Source: Phormidium tenue FACHB-1052 | Lineage (GTDB): Bacteria > Cyanobacteriota > Cyanobacteriia > Phormidesmidales > Phormidesmidaceae | DNA: 64,000 bases | Assembly (NCBI RefSeq): GCF_014696675.1 | Contig: NZ_JACJQN010000003.1 | Coordinates: 124,001 to 188,000 of the forward strand | Direction of reading: 5' to 3' | Part shown: piece after piece, positions 35,703 through 44,879 of the stretch | Layout of the letters: the number at the start of each line of letters is the position of its first letter | How positions within the stretch are numbered: the stretch's first letter is position 1 | The notes under the pieces: generated by a model | What the model was told of the DNA's origin: nothing | What the model saw: only the letters and a program-made list of their open reading frames with translations | Database searches by the model: none | Position numbers and translations under genes: made by a program

Positions 35703-37787
35703 CTAAGCAGCTATCAAGCCGCGATGGCGGAGCAGCGCTTGGGTGCTGGGTTCACGACCCCGGAAGGCTTTGAACACCTCCATCGGATGGCGACTGCCGC
35801 CCAGGGCCAGCACAGTGTCGCGGAAGCGGCGACCGGTGGCGGCGATCGCACCCTCATCATTCAGCCCGGCCTCCTCAAAGGCGGCAAAGGCGTCGGCGCT
35901 CAGCACTTCGGCCCAGAAGTAGCTGTAGTAGCCCGCCGCGTAGCCCCCCGCAAAGATATGGGTGAAGGCGCAGAGAAAGGCATCCTCAGGCAGGGGCTTG
36001 AGAATAGAAGACTGCTCGGCAATCCGCTGGCTAACGGTGGTCACCGTTTCGCCGCTGCTGGGGCGGTAGCGGTGGTGCAGCTCAATATCAGTCCAGCCAA
36101 AGCGCACCTGACGCAGAATAGCGCTGCCAGTCATGAAGGTGCGGGCCGCAACAATCTTTTGGTACAGGTCTTCGGGTAGGGGCGCGCCCGTATCGACATG
36201 GCGAGCCAGGGTGAGCAACGTGTCGCGGTGGTAGCACCAATTCTCCATAAACTGGCTGGGCAGCTCGACGGCGTCCCACTCCACATTGTTGATGCCTGCC
36301 GCTCCGGTGAAGTCAACCTGGGTCAGCATGTGCTGAAGACCATGGCCAAACTCATGGAACAGGGTTTCCACGTCACGGAAAGTCATCAGGCTGGGCTTGC
36401 CATCCACCGGGGAAGCCTGGTTGCAGACCAGGTAGGCCACAGGTAGCCGTACCTGATCATTGCGCTTGCTCCGGTTGATGCAGTCATCCATCCAAGCGCC
36501 GCCGCGCTTTTCAGCAGGGCGGCTGTAGGGGTCAAGGTAGAAGTGGGCAATGGGGTCGCCAGCGCCATTCAGCACCTGGAAATAGCGCACGTCGGGGTGC
36601 CACACCGGAGCCTCACCGTCGGCAGGGGCAATGGTGACGTCAAAAATGCGGTGGGCCAGGGCAAACAGGCCGTCGAGCACCTGGGGCAGCGGAAAGTAGG
36701 GGCGCAGCTCTTCGTCGTTGAGGCCGTACTTTTCTTCGCGAATGCGCTCGGCCCAAAAGGCGGTATCCCAGTGGGTGAGGCTGTCGGCCTCGGCAGCTCC
36801 CTTAGCTTGAGCAAAGGCTTTGAGTTCTTCCAGCTCTTTCACGGCGGTGTCGTAGCTGGCGACGCGCAGCTCACCCATCAGCTTTTCGATCGCCTCTACA
36901 GAAGGGGCCATCTTGCGGGCCAGGCTGAGGTCAGCGTAGGTGGCATAACCCAGCAGGTTGGCCATTTCGTGGCGCAGCTCAAGAATTTTCTCAATGTTGG
37001 GGCTATTGTCGAGATCGCCCTCAGAGGCGCGGGTGACAAAGGCGCGGTAGAGCTGCTCACGCAGGTCGCGGCGGCGGCTGTGCTGCATAAACGGACCAAA
37101 GCTGGGGTAATCCAGCGTAATTCGCCAGGGGCCAGCGGCGGCGGTGGCGCTTTCGTCGCCAGCGTCACGGGCGGCTTGAGCCGCTTGGGCCAGCAGGCTG
37201 GGGGGCAGCCCGTCAATGTCTTCAGCGGTGGTCAAGGTGAGGCTAAAAGCCTTAGTGGCGTCTAGCACGTTGTTGGAGAACTTGTTGGTGAGTTCAGCTA
37301 GAGACTGCTGAATCTCGTTGAAGCGGTCTTTTTCGGCCCCCTCTAGGCCTACCCCCGACAGCTCGGCCTCGCGAATCGAAGACTCGACAATGCGCTGCTG
37401 GGCCGGGTCAAAGCTGGCCCACTGATCGCTGGCGCGGAGCTGTTTGAAGGCTTCGTAGATCGGCTTACTCTGGCCCAGACGGGTGGCGAACTGCACCAAG
37501 GGCGGCTGCACCTCTTCGTAGGCAGCGCGCAGCTCGGGGCTATTTTTTACCCCCATCAGGTGGCTGACGATGCCCCAGCTCCAGCCCAGACGCTCTTCGA
37601 TGCGGGTGAGAGGCTCCACCAGGCCGTCCCAGGTGGGGATGACCTGGGCTTCTAAAGTTTCTAGGGCGGCGGCGAGGTCGTCAATTAGGGTAGTGATGCC
37701 CGGCACGATGTGGGCAGTGTCGATGCTGTCGAAGGGAGGTAGACCGGCACCAATTAGCAGGGGGTTTTGCAAGACGGTAGCTGTCAT
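35703..37787 (-). CDS. prlC: M3 family oligopeptidase A (PrlC-like)
   Basis: The product has 694 residues from ATG 37787 (MTATVLQNPLLIGAGLPPFD); the frame stays open 123 bp upstream but without family sequence. The zinc-protease motif is LFHEFGHGLQHML (HEFGH, with the distal Glu in GINNVEWDAVELPSQ). It degrades signal peptides and small peptides in the cytoplasm. Length matches oligopeptidase A (about 680). Confidence 0.95.
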   Translation of the reverse strand: MTATVLQNPLLIGAGLPPFDSIDTAHIVPGITTLIDDLAAALETLEAQVIPTWDGLVEPLTRIEERLGWSWGIVSHLMGVKNSPELRAAYEEVQPPLVQFATRLGQSKPIYEAFKQLRASDQWASFDPAQQRIVESSIREAELSGVGLEGAEKDRFNEIQQSLAELTNKFSNNVLDATKAFSLTLTTAEDIDGLPPSLLAQAAQAARDAGDESATAAAGPWRITLDYPSFGPFMQHSRRRDLREQLYRAFVTRASEGDLDNSPNIEKILELRHEMANLLGYATYADLSLARKMAPSVEAIEKLMGELRVASYDTAVKELEELKAFAQAKGAAEADSLTHWDTAFWAERIREEKYGLNDEELRPYFPLPQVLDGLFALAHRIFDVTIAPADGEAPVWHPDVRYFQVLNGAGDPIAHFYLDPYSRPAEKRGGAWMDDCINRSKRNDQVRLPVAYLVCNQASPVDGKPSLMTFRDVETLFHEFGHGLQHMLTQVDFTGAAGINNVEWDAVELPSQFMENWCYHRDTLLTLARHVDTGAPLPEDLYQKIVAARTFMTGSAILRQVRFGWTDIELHHRYRPSSGETVTTVSQRIAEQSSILKPLPEDAFLCAFTHIFAGGYAAGYYSYFWAEVLSADAFAAFEEAGLNDEGAIAATGRRFRDTVLALGGSRHPMEVFKAFRGREPSTQALLRHRGLIAA

Positions 37788-38079
37788 AGTCGCAGAATCA
37801 ATGGAGGTAGGAGGGACAAAAACGATAAAACTGACTGGGCCGGGACGATTCTCCGCCGGAGAGGCTTTGCCAACGCCCCAAAGCCCATAGGGCCGCCATT
37901 TAAACGGCAAACATTTTAGTAGGTAGTGGGTTTAGTCGAAGTCATTATGAGTTTGTTTTATAGTGTATCTCAGTTTGCTATGTGCCGCACTCTTTGAGGG
38001 GCAGACTGTCAATTACCATAGCCTTTATTTGAGAACTGATCCGATTTCTGTCGAGGCCTGAGCCCTGTCTGAGGTGTTG

Positions 38080-39141
38080 ATGCCAAATAGCTCGTTTCGG
38101 CGGATTGTTGCGGGAATTATCTTCTTCTCGCTGACGGTGGTGGGGGCGGTAATCGGCTACATGGTGGCGGGCTGGAACTTCCTCGACGCCATCTATATGG
38201 TAGTGATCACTATCTTTGGGGTGGGCTATGGAGAAGTGCAGCCCCTAAGCTCACCACCGCTCAAGGTATTTACGATTTTTGTGATTATCGCGGGAGCCTT
38301 GTCGGTGGCCTACACCGTGTCGGGCTTCGTGCAGATGATTACTGAAGGGGAGATTCATCGAGCCCTGAATGTGAAGCGTATGACTAACGAGATTGCCAGC
38401 CTGGAAGACCACGTGATTATCTGCGGCTTTGGCCGCATCGGCCAGCTAGTGGCCCGCAAGCTGAAGCGCGATCGCCAGCCCTTTATCATTGTTGACAACG
38501 ACCCTGAGCGAGTGGCCCTGGCCCAAGAGCAGGGCTACTTAATGTATCAGGGCAACGCCACCGACGAAGCCGCCCTGGAAGCGGCAGGCATTCACCGAGC
38601 CAAGTCACTGGCCACGGTGCTACCCAACGACGCCGCCAACGTATTTATTACCCTCACAGCGCGGGAGATGAACCCAGCCCTAATGATTTTGGCTCGGGGT
38701 GAAATGCCCTCCACCGAGAAAAAGCTGCGGCTGGCCGGGGCCAACCATGTGGTGCTGCCCGCCAGCATTAGCGCCCTGCGGATGGCCCACTTGATCAGCC
38801 ACCCCTCAGCGGTGGACTTTTTATCGCAGACCGACGGCCAGCACGGGCTGAATGAGTTTTTGGCGGAGCTAGATATTCAGCTCAACGAACTGGTGATTGA
38901 TGCCACCTCACCGCTCATTGGCGGCACCATTGGCGACATTGAGGTCAAGGGCCAAGGCACGTTTATCACCGTGGCCCTGCGCCGAGCCGATGGTGAGGTG
39001 ATCATTCACCCCAGTCGGGCGACCTATCTGACCCTGGGCGACTCGATTATTCTGATGGGTCACCAGGGGGATATGCCCAACTTTGCCCAGCAGAACGCGA
39101 TCAAGAAGGAGATGCGGTACCGGGGGGCGAGGCTGCGGTAG
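38080..39141 (+). CDS. Potassium channel with RCK (TrkA-N/TrkA-C) domain
   Basis: The protein has 353 residues from ATG 38080, with GAGG 5 bp upstream. Two membrane helices flank a pore loop (VVITIFGVGYGEV), followed by a Rossmann TrkA-N domain (HVIICGFGRIGQLVARKL, IIVDNDPERV) and a TrkA-C domain (about 265-345). The filter reads GVGYG rather than the usual TVGYG. The architecture is that of MthK-like ligand-gated K+ channels. Confidence 0.88.
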   Translation: MPNSSFRRIVAGIIFFSLTVVGAVIGYMVAGWNFLDAIYMVVITIFGVGYGEVQPLSSPPLKVFTIFVIIAGALSVAYTVSGFVQMITEGEIHRALNVKRMTNEIASLEDHVIICGFGRIGQLVARKLKRDRQPFIIVDNDPERVALAQEQGYLMYQGNATDEAALEAAGIHRAKSLATVLPNDAANVFITLTAREMNPALMILARGEMPSTEKKLRLAGANHVVLPASISALRMAHLISHPSAVDFLSQTDGQHGLNEFLAELDIQLNELVIDATSPLIGGTIGDIEVKGQGTFITVALRRADGEVIIHPSRATYLTLGDSIILMGHQGDMPNFAQQNAIKKEMRYRGARLR

Positions 39142-39240
39142 GGAGTGGATGGGTAGGGGGTAGGGGGTAAGGGGTAGGGGGCGGATGGTGCTTCCTTACT
39201 CCTCACCCCTCACCCCTTACCCTTCACCCCTCACCCTTCA
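39142..39240. repeat. G-rich then C-rich inverted repeat (potential G-quadruplex)
   Basis: Plus-strand GGGTAGGGGG-type units run through 39151-39181, and the complementary CCTCACCCCTTACCC-type units through 39202-39236. The first block alone satisfies the four-G-run pattern of a G-quadruplex. The two blocks together can form a long hairpin. It lies between the K+ channel and Lin0512-type genes, which converge here, so it could end both. Confidence 0.55.
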
Positions 39241-39602
39241 CTCACAGGGATTGATACCGTGACGGCGGCGATCGCAACATACATATCGTCGTTCTTATCA
39301 TCGAATTCGGGAATAGCGCGCCCAGCCACCACCATGCCGCCTTCCTTGAGCACCAGGGTCTTTTGGCCAAAGGGCAGCACGGCTAGCACATCCTCTTGCC
39401 GCACCTGGTCGGGAAAGGGGACGGCGACCTGCACTTCAACCAGCATCTCGTTGGGGTGGCTGAGTCCCGCGACTTCCCAAACGCCGGGGAGGGCGTTGTG
39501 GGCGATCGCATTGCGCACGGCTCGCGCTGCCGCCACGGTAGGGTCTTGACCGTGCTGATCGACGCCCATACCCATTTCAATAATCAGTCGTTTGGGGGCC
39601 AC
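39231..39602 (-). CDS. Lin0512 family protein
   Basis: The protein has 123 residues. It begins KRLIIEMGMGVDQHGQDPT and continues AARAVRNAIAHNALPG, the signature of the Lin0512 family (small conserved proteins of unknown function). Length is normal. The 3' end lies in the C-rich repeat. Confidence 0.8.
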   Translation of the reverse strand: MAPKRLIIEMGMGVDQHGQDPTVAAARAVRNAIAHNALPGVWEVAGLSHPNEMLVEVQVAVPFPDQVRQEDVLAVLPFGQKTLVLKEGGMVVAGRAIPEFDDKNDDMYVAIAAVTVSIPVSEG

Positions 39603-39852
39603 AACGCTTCCTCAGAGGTAATTTGACACCCTTGATTTTAGGGGCTAGTGCCTATTTTGGGATGGTGACTGGGAGGGCGCGATCGCCTACTCAACCCGAG
39701 TGAGGCTAGACACAAACCATCTGTTTACTCCTATAACTTTCCTATAGGATTCTTTTACTCTTATTTTCAAGTCATCTCAATTTCCTATGCTTGGAAAGCA
39801 ATCTATTCCAAGCGTAGGGCGTTCCTTCTTAGGGAAGCTAAAGGGGCGAGCT

Positions 39853-40242
39853 ATGCCCAGCAATTCAATCCTTTTAATTGAGAACGAAGCCAGTCTTCGA
39901 GACGTTTTAGGTGATTGCCTTAGGGAGCTGGGTGGCTGGGAGATTAGGCTATCGGGGTCTGTTCAAGAAGGCATTAAACTATGCGAGGAAAAACGGCCAG
40001 ATGTAATTTTGATCGACGCATCTATTTCTGAAAATGATTCGATACTTCTGGTTGAGCAGCTAAAGCAGTATTCCTCAAGGCAATCAGTATCTCTTTTGCT
40101 GATTAGCTCTAAGGCCAATTGGTTCACCCTAAAGGAGTTTCATCAAATGGGATTTTCTGGAACAATTAGCAAACCTTTCAACCCATCCATCCTGTCATCT
40201 CAGGTATATCGCCTCACGGCCTCAGAAAACCCTAATACTTGA
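39853..40242 (+). CDS. Stand-alone response-regulator receiver domain protein
   Basis: I use ATG 39853 (MPSNSILLIENEASLRDVL), 129 residues; ATG 39787 would add 22 residues outside the domain. The receiver fold is complete: acidic pocket (ENE at 10-12), phospho-acceptor Asp in VILIDASIS, the Ser in LLISS, and Lys in ISKPFNP. There is no output domain, so it would act through protein contacts, CheY-style. No histidine kinase is nearby. A terminator hairpin follows. Confidence 0.85.
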   Translation: MPSNSILLIENEASLRDVLGDCLRELGGWEIRLSGSVQEGIKLCEEKRPDVILIDASISENDSILLVEQLKQYSSRQSVSLLLISSKANWFTLKEFHQMGFSGTISKPFNPSILSSQVYRLTASENPNT

Positions 40243-40309
40243 TCTGCTGTGTCAGGATTTCACTTTAGATTTTGACTGAAAGGTCTGTCATTTACTACTG
40301 ATTAGTTAG

Positions 40310-40339
40310 CCCTTGACTGAGAAGAGTCAAGGGGATTTC
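40310..40339 (+). terminator. Hairpin after response-regulator gene
   Basis: CCCTTGACT (40310-40318) pairs with AGTCAAGGG (40325-40333), with only a weak T-rich tail (GATTTCT). Confidence 0.55.
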
Positions 40340-40384
40340 TGCGTACTTTTTTCCAATCAATGAACAGTATTTAGGAGAATATCT

Positions 40385-40879
40385 ATGTCTACATTGACGG
40401 TTTGGAAATTTAACACCCCTGAGGGGGCCGAAAAGGCACTGGCCAAGCTGGGCGATCTGCAAAAGCAGGAAATTGTTAAGGTGCTAGACGCAGCGATCGT
40501 GTCTTGGCCCGTAGGGCGCAGCAAGCCAAAGACGAACCAGGCCGTGAGCACCGTAGGTGTCGGTGCCTTGGGCGGCGCGTTTTGGGGCATGTTGTTTGGC
40601 CTGATTTTCTTGGTGCCGCTGTTTGGCCTGCTGGTAGGCGCGGCGGCGGGGGCGCTGTCGGGCAAATTTACCGACTACGGCATCAACGACGACTTTATTA
40701 AAGATCTGCGCGACAAGGTGACTGAGGGCACCTCGGCCCTGTTTTTGCTCACCGGCCAGGTGACGGTGGATAAGGTCAGTGAGGCTTTTGCGCCCGACGA
40801 GGTGGGGGAATTGATTCAGTCGAACCTGAGCGCTGAGCAGGAGGCTAAACTGCGTGAAGACTTTGGCGCTGAGCTTTAA
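40385..40879 (+). CDS. DUF1269 membrane-associated protein
   Basis: The protein has 164 residues. LTVWKFNTPEGAEKALAKLG opens the domain. A Gly/Ala-rich hydrophobic hairpin (VGALGGAFWGMLFGLIFLVPLF...LVGAAAGALSG) follows, then DKVTEGTSALFLLTGQVTVD. This matches DUF1269 proteins, which have no known function and are often stress-induced. A ribosome site (AGGAG) precedes the ATG. Confidence 0.82.
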   Translation: MSTLTVWKFNTPEGAEKALAKLGDLQKQEIVKVLDAAIVSWPVGRSKPKTNQAVSTVGVGALGGAFWGMLFGLIFLVPLFGLLVGAAAGALSGKFTDYGINDDFIKDLRDKVTEGTSALFLLTGQVTVDKVSEAFAPDEVGELIQSNLSAEQEAKLREDFGAEL

Positions 40880-40900
40880 CGGCACAGCCCCTCTGTAGCA

Positions 40901-40938
40901 GATGAGATGCCGCCTCGCTGACTGCCCGGCATCTCATC
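40901..40938 (+). terminator. Strong hairpin after DUF1269 gene
   Basis: GATGAGATGCCG (40901-40912) and CGGCATCTCATC (40927-40938) are exact reverse complements with a 14-nt loop. No U-tract follows. Confidence 0.55.
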
Positions 40939-40975
40939 GTTAATCATCTCGCAAGGATAGAAACCGGTCAGCCCA

Positions 40976-41395
40976 ATGTTTAAGCACAGAAATTTACTGA
41001 TTGGATTGTTGGATTAATTGGTGTTGTCACCGTTGTCGGTCTGGCGTGGCCCCAGGCTATAGCTCAACCCACCATTCCTACGCCCTCTCGCCCGGCTGCG
41101 ACCCCAGTGTTTCAGGGGCGGGGAGTAGCCCAGGGGGCGGCCTTTAACCGAGGCCGTAACGCCAATGTAGCGCTGACCTTTGACGGCAAAAACTTTGGGT
41201 TGGAGCTGACCGAAATTCAGCCCTCGAACTGCTGGTGATTGTGTTTTCCCAGCGACGGCCTGGCTATGTCCCCGACGAAGTGCCGTATCCGACTAAACGC
41301 TGTTCTCCCGTCGGTGCCTGGAGGGGATCATTCCAGCTCCAGCCCCCTAGTCCTTGTCACCGTTTTCTCGTAAGACTCAGCCAATGGGTATAGCA
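40976..41395 (+). pseudogene. Frameshifted remnant of a secreted protein gene
   Basis: ATG 40976 reads MFKHRNLLIGLLD and then stops. Shifting frame continues a signal peptide (GVVTVVGLAWPQAIAQ) and a mature region (GRGVAQGAAFNRGRNANVAL, LTFDGKNFGLELTEIQP) that stops at 41238. A third frame continues LLVIVFSQRRPGYVPDEVPY. Coherent protein-like sequence across three frames indicates at least two frameshifts. The family is not recognised. Sequencing error is an alternative explanation. Confidence 0.5.
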
Positions 41396-41461
41396 TGACC
41401 AGCCCATCCATCTGAGATGCTTGAAATACTGTAACAACAGACACTTTAAGGAATTATCACC

Positions 41462-42265
41462 ATGGGTAACGAACAACAGCTGGGCGCACTGGTCATCATT
41501 GGCGGCGCAGAGGATAAAGAAGGCGACTGCGTCGTCCTGCGGGAATTTATCCGGGCCGCTGGCGGGGTTGAAGCCGAGATTGCCGTGATGACCGCCGCCA
41601 CCAGCCTGCCCGGAGAAGTGGGCGATGAGTACATTCGTGTGTTTGAGCGACTGGGGGCTAAGCGCGTCGATGTAGTGCACACCGATCGCCGCGAAGATTC
41701 TGACCGCGAGGACAATTTAGAAAAAGTTAAAGCGGCCACCGGCATCTTCTTTACCGGCGGTGACCAGTCTCGCATTGTTGAATATATTAAAGGCACCCCC
41801 CTAGACGACGCGATTCACCAACGCCATCGGGAAGGGGCCGTGATCGGCGGCACCAGCGCCGGGGCCGCGATGATGCCCGACGAGATGATTATAGAAGGCG
41901 CTTCGGTGTCAAACCCCAGTGTCGATGCGGTGGAAATGGGGCCGGGTATGGGTTTCCTGCCGGGTATTGTGGTCGACCAGCACTTTGCTCAACGGGGACG
42001 ACTGGGTCGGCTGTTGGCGGCCCTCGTGCTGCAGCCCGCCGTCCTCGGCCTGGGCATTGATGAGAACACGGCTATTATCGTCACTGGCGATGAGTTTCAA
42101 GTCGTGGGGGCAGGCACCATCACCGTGGTCGATGAAACCACCGCCACCCACAACAACCTGGAAGGGTTGCTCAAGGATGAACCCATTGCCCTATGTGACG
42201 TCAAGCTGCACATTTTGCCCCACGGCTACCGCTATAACCTTAAGACCCAGACTCCGCTCGTGTAG
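41462..42265 (+). CDS. cphB: Cyanophycinase
   Basis: This 267-residue serine exopeptidase (family S51) releases beta-Asp-Arg dipeptides from cyanophycin, the nitrogen store. The nucleophile is Ser132 in VIGGTSAGAAMM, with LVIIGGAEDKEGD at the start and GIVVDQHFAQRGRLGRLL containing the catalytic His region. Length fits the family. cphA, usually adjacent, is not in the window. Decayed genes lie on both sides. Confidence 0.95.
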   Translation: MGNEQQLGALVIIGGAEDKEGDCVVLREFIRAAGGVEAEIAVMTAATSLPGEVGDEYIRVFERLGAKRVDVVHTDRREDSDREDNLEKVKAATGIFFTGGDQSRIVEYIKGTPLDDAIHQRHREGAVIGGTSAGAAMMPDEMIIEGASVSNPSVDAVEMGPGMGFLPGIVVDQHFAQRGRLGRLLAALVLQPAVLGLGIDENTAIIVTGDEFQVVGAGTITVVDETTATHNNLEGLLKDEPIALCDVKLHILPHGYRYNLKTQTPLV

Positions 42266-42336
42266 TTACTCGCACCATCGATGGCCCAGTGCAGGTTTAG
42301 CGGAAACTCTGGCACTGCCGATGTCGTCGCCTGATG

Positions 42337-42756
42337 TCTTGTGACGGCATAGACAGCATGCTTCACGCCCTGTGGACTATCATTAGGGCCGTGAACTTTG
42401 GCACCATCATGGAAGGGTTTGGGATGCTGACCAAACTGATTAACCCAGTGCGGCTGCGGGCGACCAGTACATGGCCCTGGCTCTGCCCGCCCGTAGGTTT
42501 CGCATCGAGTTTCAACGGGGGGTGCAGCCCCAAAACCTGTCGCGTCTGGCCGCCGAAGCGGGTACTGTTACCTCAGCCCCGATACCGTGGAATTGTTGCG
42601 GTGCGTTTATGGCGGTGACGCTGGGAGTCTCTACGTTTGTATTTTCCCTTTGCGGTTTTTAACATCGCCAGCCCCATTCCGTCGCTGTTCTACAGCATTA
42701 CGGGCTTCAAAATTGACAAGCTGCCCACTGCTTCCGGCCCTGCCGAGGCGCGTTAG
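42337..42756 (+). pseudogene. C-terminal remnant of an NhaC-type Na+/H+ antiporter
   Basis: Three overlapping frames carry consecutive pieces of one protein: ALWTIIRAVNFGTIMEGFGM, then YMALALPARRFRIEF...QNLSRLAAEAGTVTSAPIPW and GAFMAVTLGVSTFV, then FPFAVFNIASPIPSLFYS and ITGFKIDKLP to a stop at 42754. The GDQY...LP.R.F...LSR..E..GT.TS..IPWN pattern is characteristic of NhaC. The N-terminal two-thirds are absent and at least two frameshifts are needed, so it is non-functional. Confidence 0.75.
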
Positions 42757-42806
42757 GTCAAGGCAGTTATGCAACCGCTGGTGTCCATAAATTCCGCTGA
42801 GCCATT

Positions 42807-43874
42807 ATGACGACTCTCATCAACCCAGGTTCCGTCTCCGACGTTGCTAAGACCATCTATACCGGCGATGTCCTCCAGGGAGTGCCGGTGATTAGCCACC
42901 TGGGGGTGGGCGATCTGACTCCAGGGCACAGCCATCGGTTTTTCTTTGAGGGAGTGCAGATGGCGACGGGCCAGCACTGGTATGTGCCGGTGGTGGTGGC
43001 CAAGGGCAGCCGTCCCGGCCCCTGCGTCGGTCTGGTGGCGGGCATCCATGGGGACGAGGTGAGCGGCATTGATGCAGCCCAGCGGGTGATGGCTCAGCTC
43101 GACCCAGCGGCGATGGCGGGCAGTGTGGTGGCGGTGCTAGGGGTGTCGCGCCCGGCGGTGGAGTATACGCGATCGCACTGGCTGACGGCCCAGGGCGGTG
43201 GCTCCCAGGTCGATATGAATCGGGTTTGGCCGGGGGATGAAACCGGCGTCAATGCCGCCACCCGCCATGCCGGGCTGCTGTGGAATCGCTTGCTGATTAC
43301 CAATGTCGATATGGTGATCGACTACCACACGGTGACGACGGGCAGCGACTTTACCTTGTTTCTGTTTGCCGACCTGCGGCAGCCCACGGTACGGCAAATG
43401 GCCGAACTGTTTCCGGTCGAGCAAATCCAAAATGATCCAGGGCTGGTCGGTACCCTCGAAACAGCCCTGGTAGCGGCAGACGTTCCGGCCATGACGGTGG
43501 AAATTGGCGGCCCCAGACGGTTTGATGCCAGCAAAATTGCCTTGGCGGTGGAGGGTACCTGCAACGTGCTCAAGCACTACGGCTTAGTCGATGGCCCCCT
43601 GGGGCGCACTGCCGCCGACGTAGGCACGGTCTATGGCGATGCGCTGGAAACCATTCGCGCCACCACGGGCGGCTTTTTGGAGCTGCTGGTAGATCTGCGC
43701 GATCGCGTCATCCCTGACCAATCCGTAGCGATTCAGCGCAACGCCTTTGGGGATGTGGTAGCCGAGTATCGGGCTAGCGTGGCTGGCGAAGTCGCTGTCG
43801 TCGCCCGCGACGCCCTCTGCGAACCCGGTTCGCGCGTGATGCAGATTCTCTACAGCCGCAGTGAGGCGGAGTAG
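42807..43874 (+). CDS. Succinylglutamate desuccinylase/aspartoacylase (AstE/AspA) family protein
   Basis: The protein has 355 residues of M14-like zinc hydrolase fold. Metal ligands are H and E in AGIHGDEVSG and the His in VIDYHTVT. MNRVWPGD contains the substrate-binding Asn-Arg pair. Family members remove acyl groups from amino acids such as N-succinylglutamate or N-acetylaspartate. Its place downstream of cyanophycinase suggests, but does not prove, a part in amino-acid or dipeptide turnover. Confidence 0.87.
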   Translation: MTTLINPGSVSDVAKTIYTGDVLQGVPVISHLGVGDLTPGHSHRFFFEGVQMATGQHWYVPVVVAKGSRPGPCVGLVAGIHGDEVSGIDAAQRVMAQLDPAAMAGSVVAVLGVSRPAVEYTRSHWLTAQGGGSQVDMNRVWPGDETGVNAATRHAGLLWNRLLITNVDMVIDYHTVTTGSDFTLFLFADLRQPTVRQMAELFPVEQIQNDPGLVGTLETALVAADVPAMTVEIGGPRRFDASKIALAVEGTCNVLKHYGLVDGPLGRTAADVGTVYGDALETIRATTGGFLELLVDLRDRVIPDQSVAIQRNAFGDVVAEYRASVAGEVAVVARDALCEPGSRVMQILYSRSEAE

Positions 43875-43920
43875 GGTTGTCTCTGGCGATGCTGTTTACC
43901 GGGGCAATAGAGCCGCCAGA

Positions 43921-44529
43921 TCAACTCTGGCGGCGGCGGCGAGCAGCGACCCAGAGAATCAGGGCGATCGCACAGCTAATCAGCACAATCTTACTGACTG
44001 GGCCAAGCAACACCTGCACCCGCTCAAACTGAGCGCCCAAAATGTAGCCCGCCACCGCCAGTGCCCCTGTCCACAGCAGAGTGCCCAGGGCAGAGTAGCC
44101 CAGGTAGGGCAGCAGCGGCATGTGGCTCAGCCCCGCTGGCACCGACACATAGGTGCGCACCCCCGGCACCATGCGGCCTGCCCCTACGATCCAGCCGCCG
44201 CCACTCTTGTGAAAAAAATCCATCGCCTTGTCAATATCCCTCGGCTTGAGCGTCAGCCAGCGACCGTAGCGTCTTACCCAGCCCATCATCTGCTCATGGC
44301 TGATCAACTGACCCGCCACATACCACGCTGATGCCCCAATTAAAGAGCCAAGGGATCCCGATAAAATCACCCCAACCAGGTTCATATTCGAGCTGTTGCG
44401 GCTGACGAACCCCGCCAGCGGCATCACCAACTCCGACGGAATGGGCGGAAACAGATGCTCTAGCACCATCAGTCCGAAGATGCCGACATAGCCAAGCGAC
44501 TCAATCCAGGTCGTGATCCAGTTGAACAT
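43921..44529 (-). CDS. DedA family membrane protein
   Basis: The protein has 202 residues. It begins WIESLGYVGIFGLMVLEHLFPPIPSEL, with the DedA E-x-x-x-P-x-P(S)E motif. GRMVPGVRTYVSVPAGLSHM, the conserved re-entrant Arg/Pro segment, follows. DedA/VTT proteins are flippases/scramblases for undecaprenyl phosphate or phospholipids, needed for membrane homeostasis. It converges with the AstE-like gene. Confidence 0.93.
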   Translation of the reverse strand: MFNWITTWIESLGYVGIFGLMVLEHLFPPIPSELVMPLAGFVSRNSSNMNLVGVILSGSLGSLIGASAWYVAGQLISHEQMMGWVRRYGRWLTLKPRDIDKAMDFFHKSGGGWIVGAGRMVPGVRTYVSVPAGLSHMPLLPYLGYSALGTLLWTGALAVAGYILGAQFERVQVLLGPVSKIVLISCAIALILWVAARRRRQS

Positions 44530-44879
44530 GGAGAAGAAGGATGGTTAAACCAGTTAGGGGTTGGGCCTGAGATTTAGCGTTCAAGAAAGACAGGGAAGCG
44601 ACCTGGCGTACGATAAGATCCCGCGCCGTCAAGGTAACTGTTACGGCTATCGTGCTGCCAAGCCAACAGACTGGTCGGCTCAATCAAGCGACCTACCACT
44701 GCTCTCAAATCCTGCCTAAAAGAATTACGTTTCCCAAACCTACGCAGGGTTAATTTTTTAGTCCTCTATCTGGGTATAGACTGTTAACCACACACTGCAC
44801 TTTTCCCTCCTTTGAAAGAGGGCGCTATCAGCCGAATTATTTAGAGTGAGAGTCTCAAATCAGCGATCGGTTTGTCACT
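44530..44879. other. 350-bp divergent promoter spacer
   Basis: It lies between the divergent dedA-type and DUF3616 genes. A small hairpin (CCTC...GAGG, near 44807-44822) is the only structure noticed. No gene is supported. Confidence 0.5.

Noticed and set aside
36543..37265. 240-codon frame antisense to the M3 oligopeptidase gene
   Set aside because: Shadow of a well-supported gene; composition is Gly/Val/Gln-rich as expected for a reverse frame.
42334..42618. 94-codon frame as an intact gene after cyanophycinase
   Set aside because: Only its first part matches NhaC; the rest is out of frame, so the region is treated as a pseudogene.
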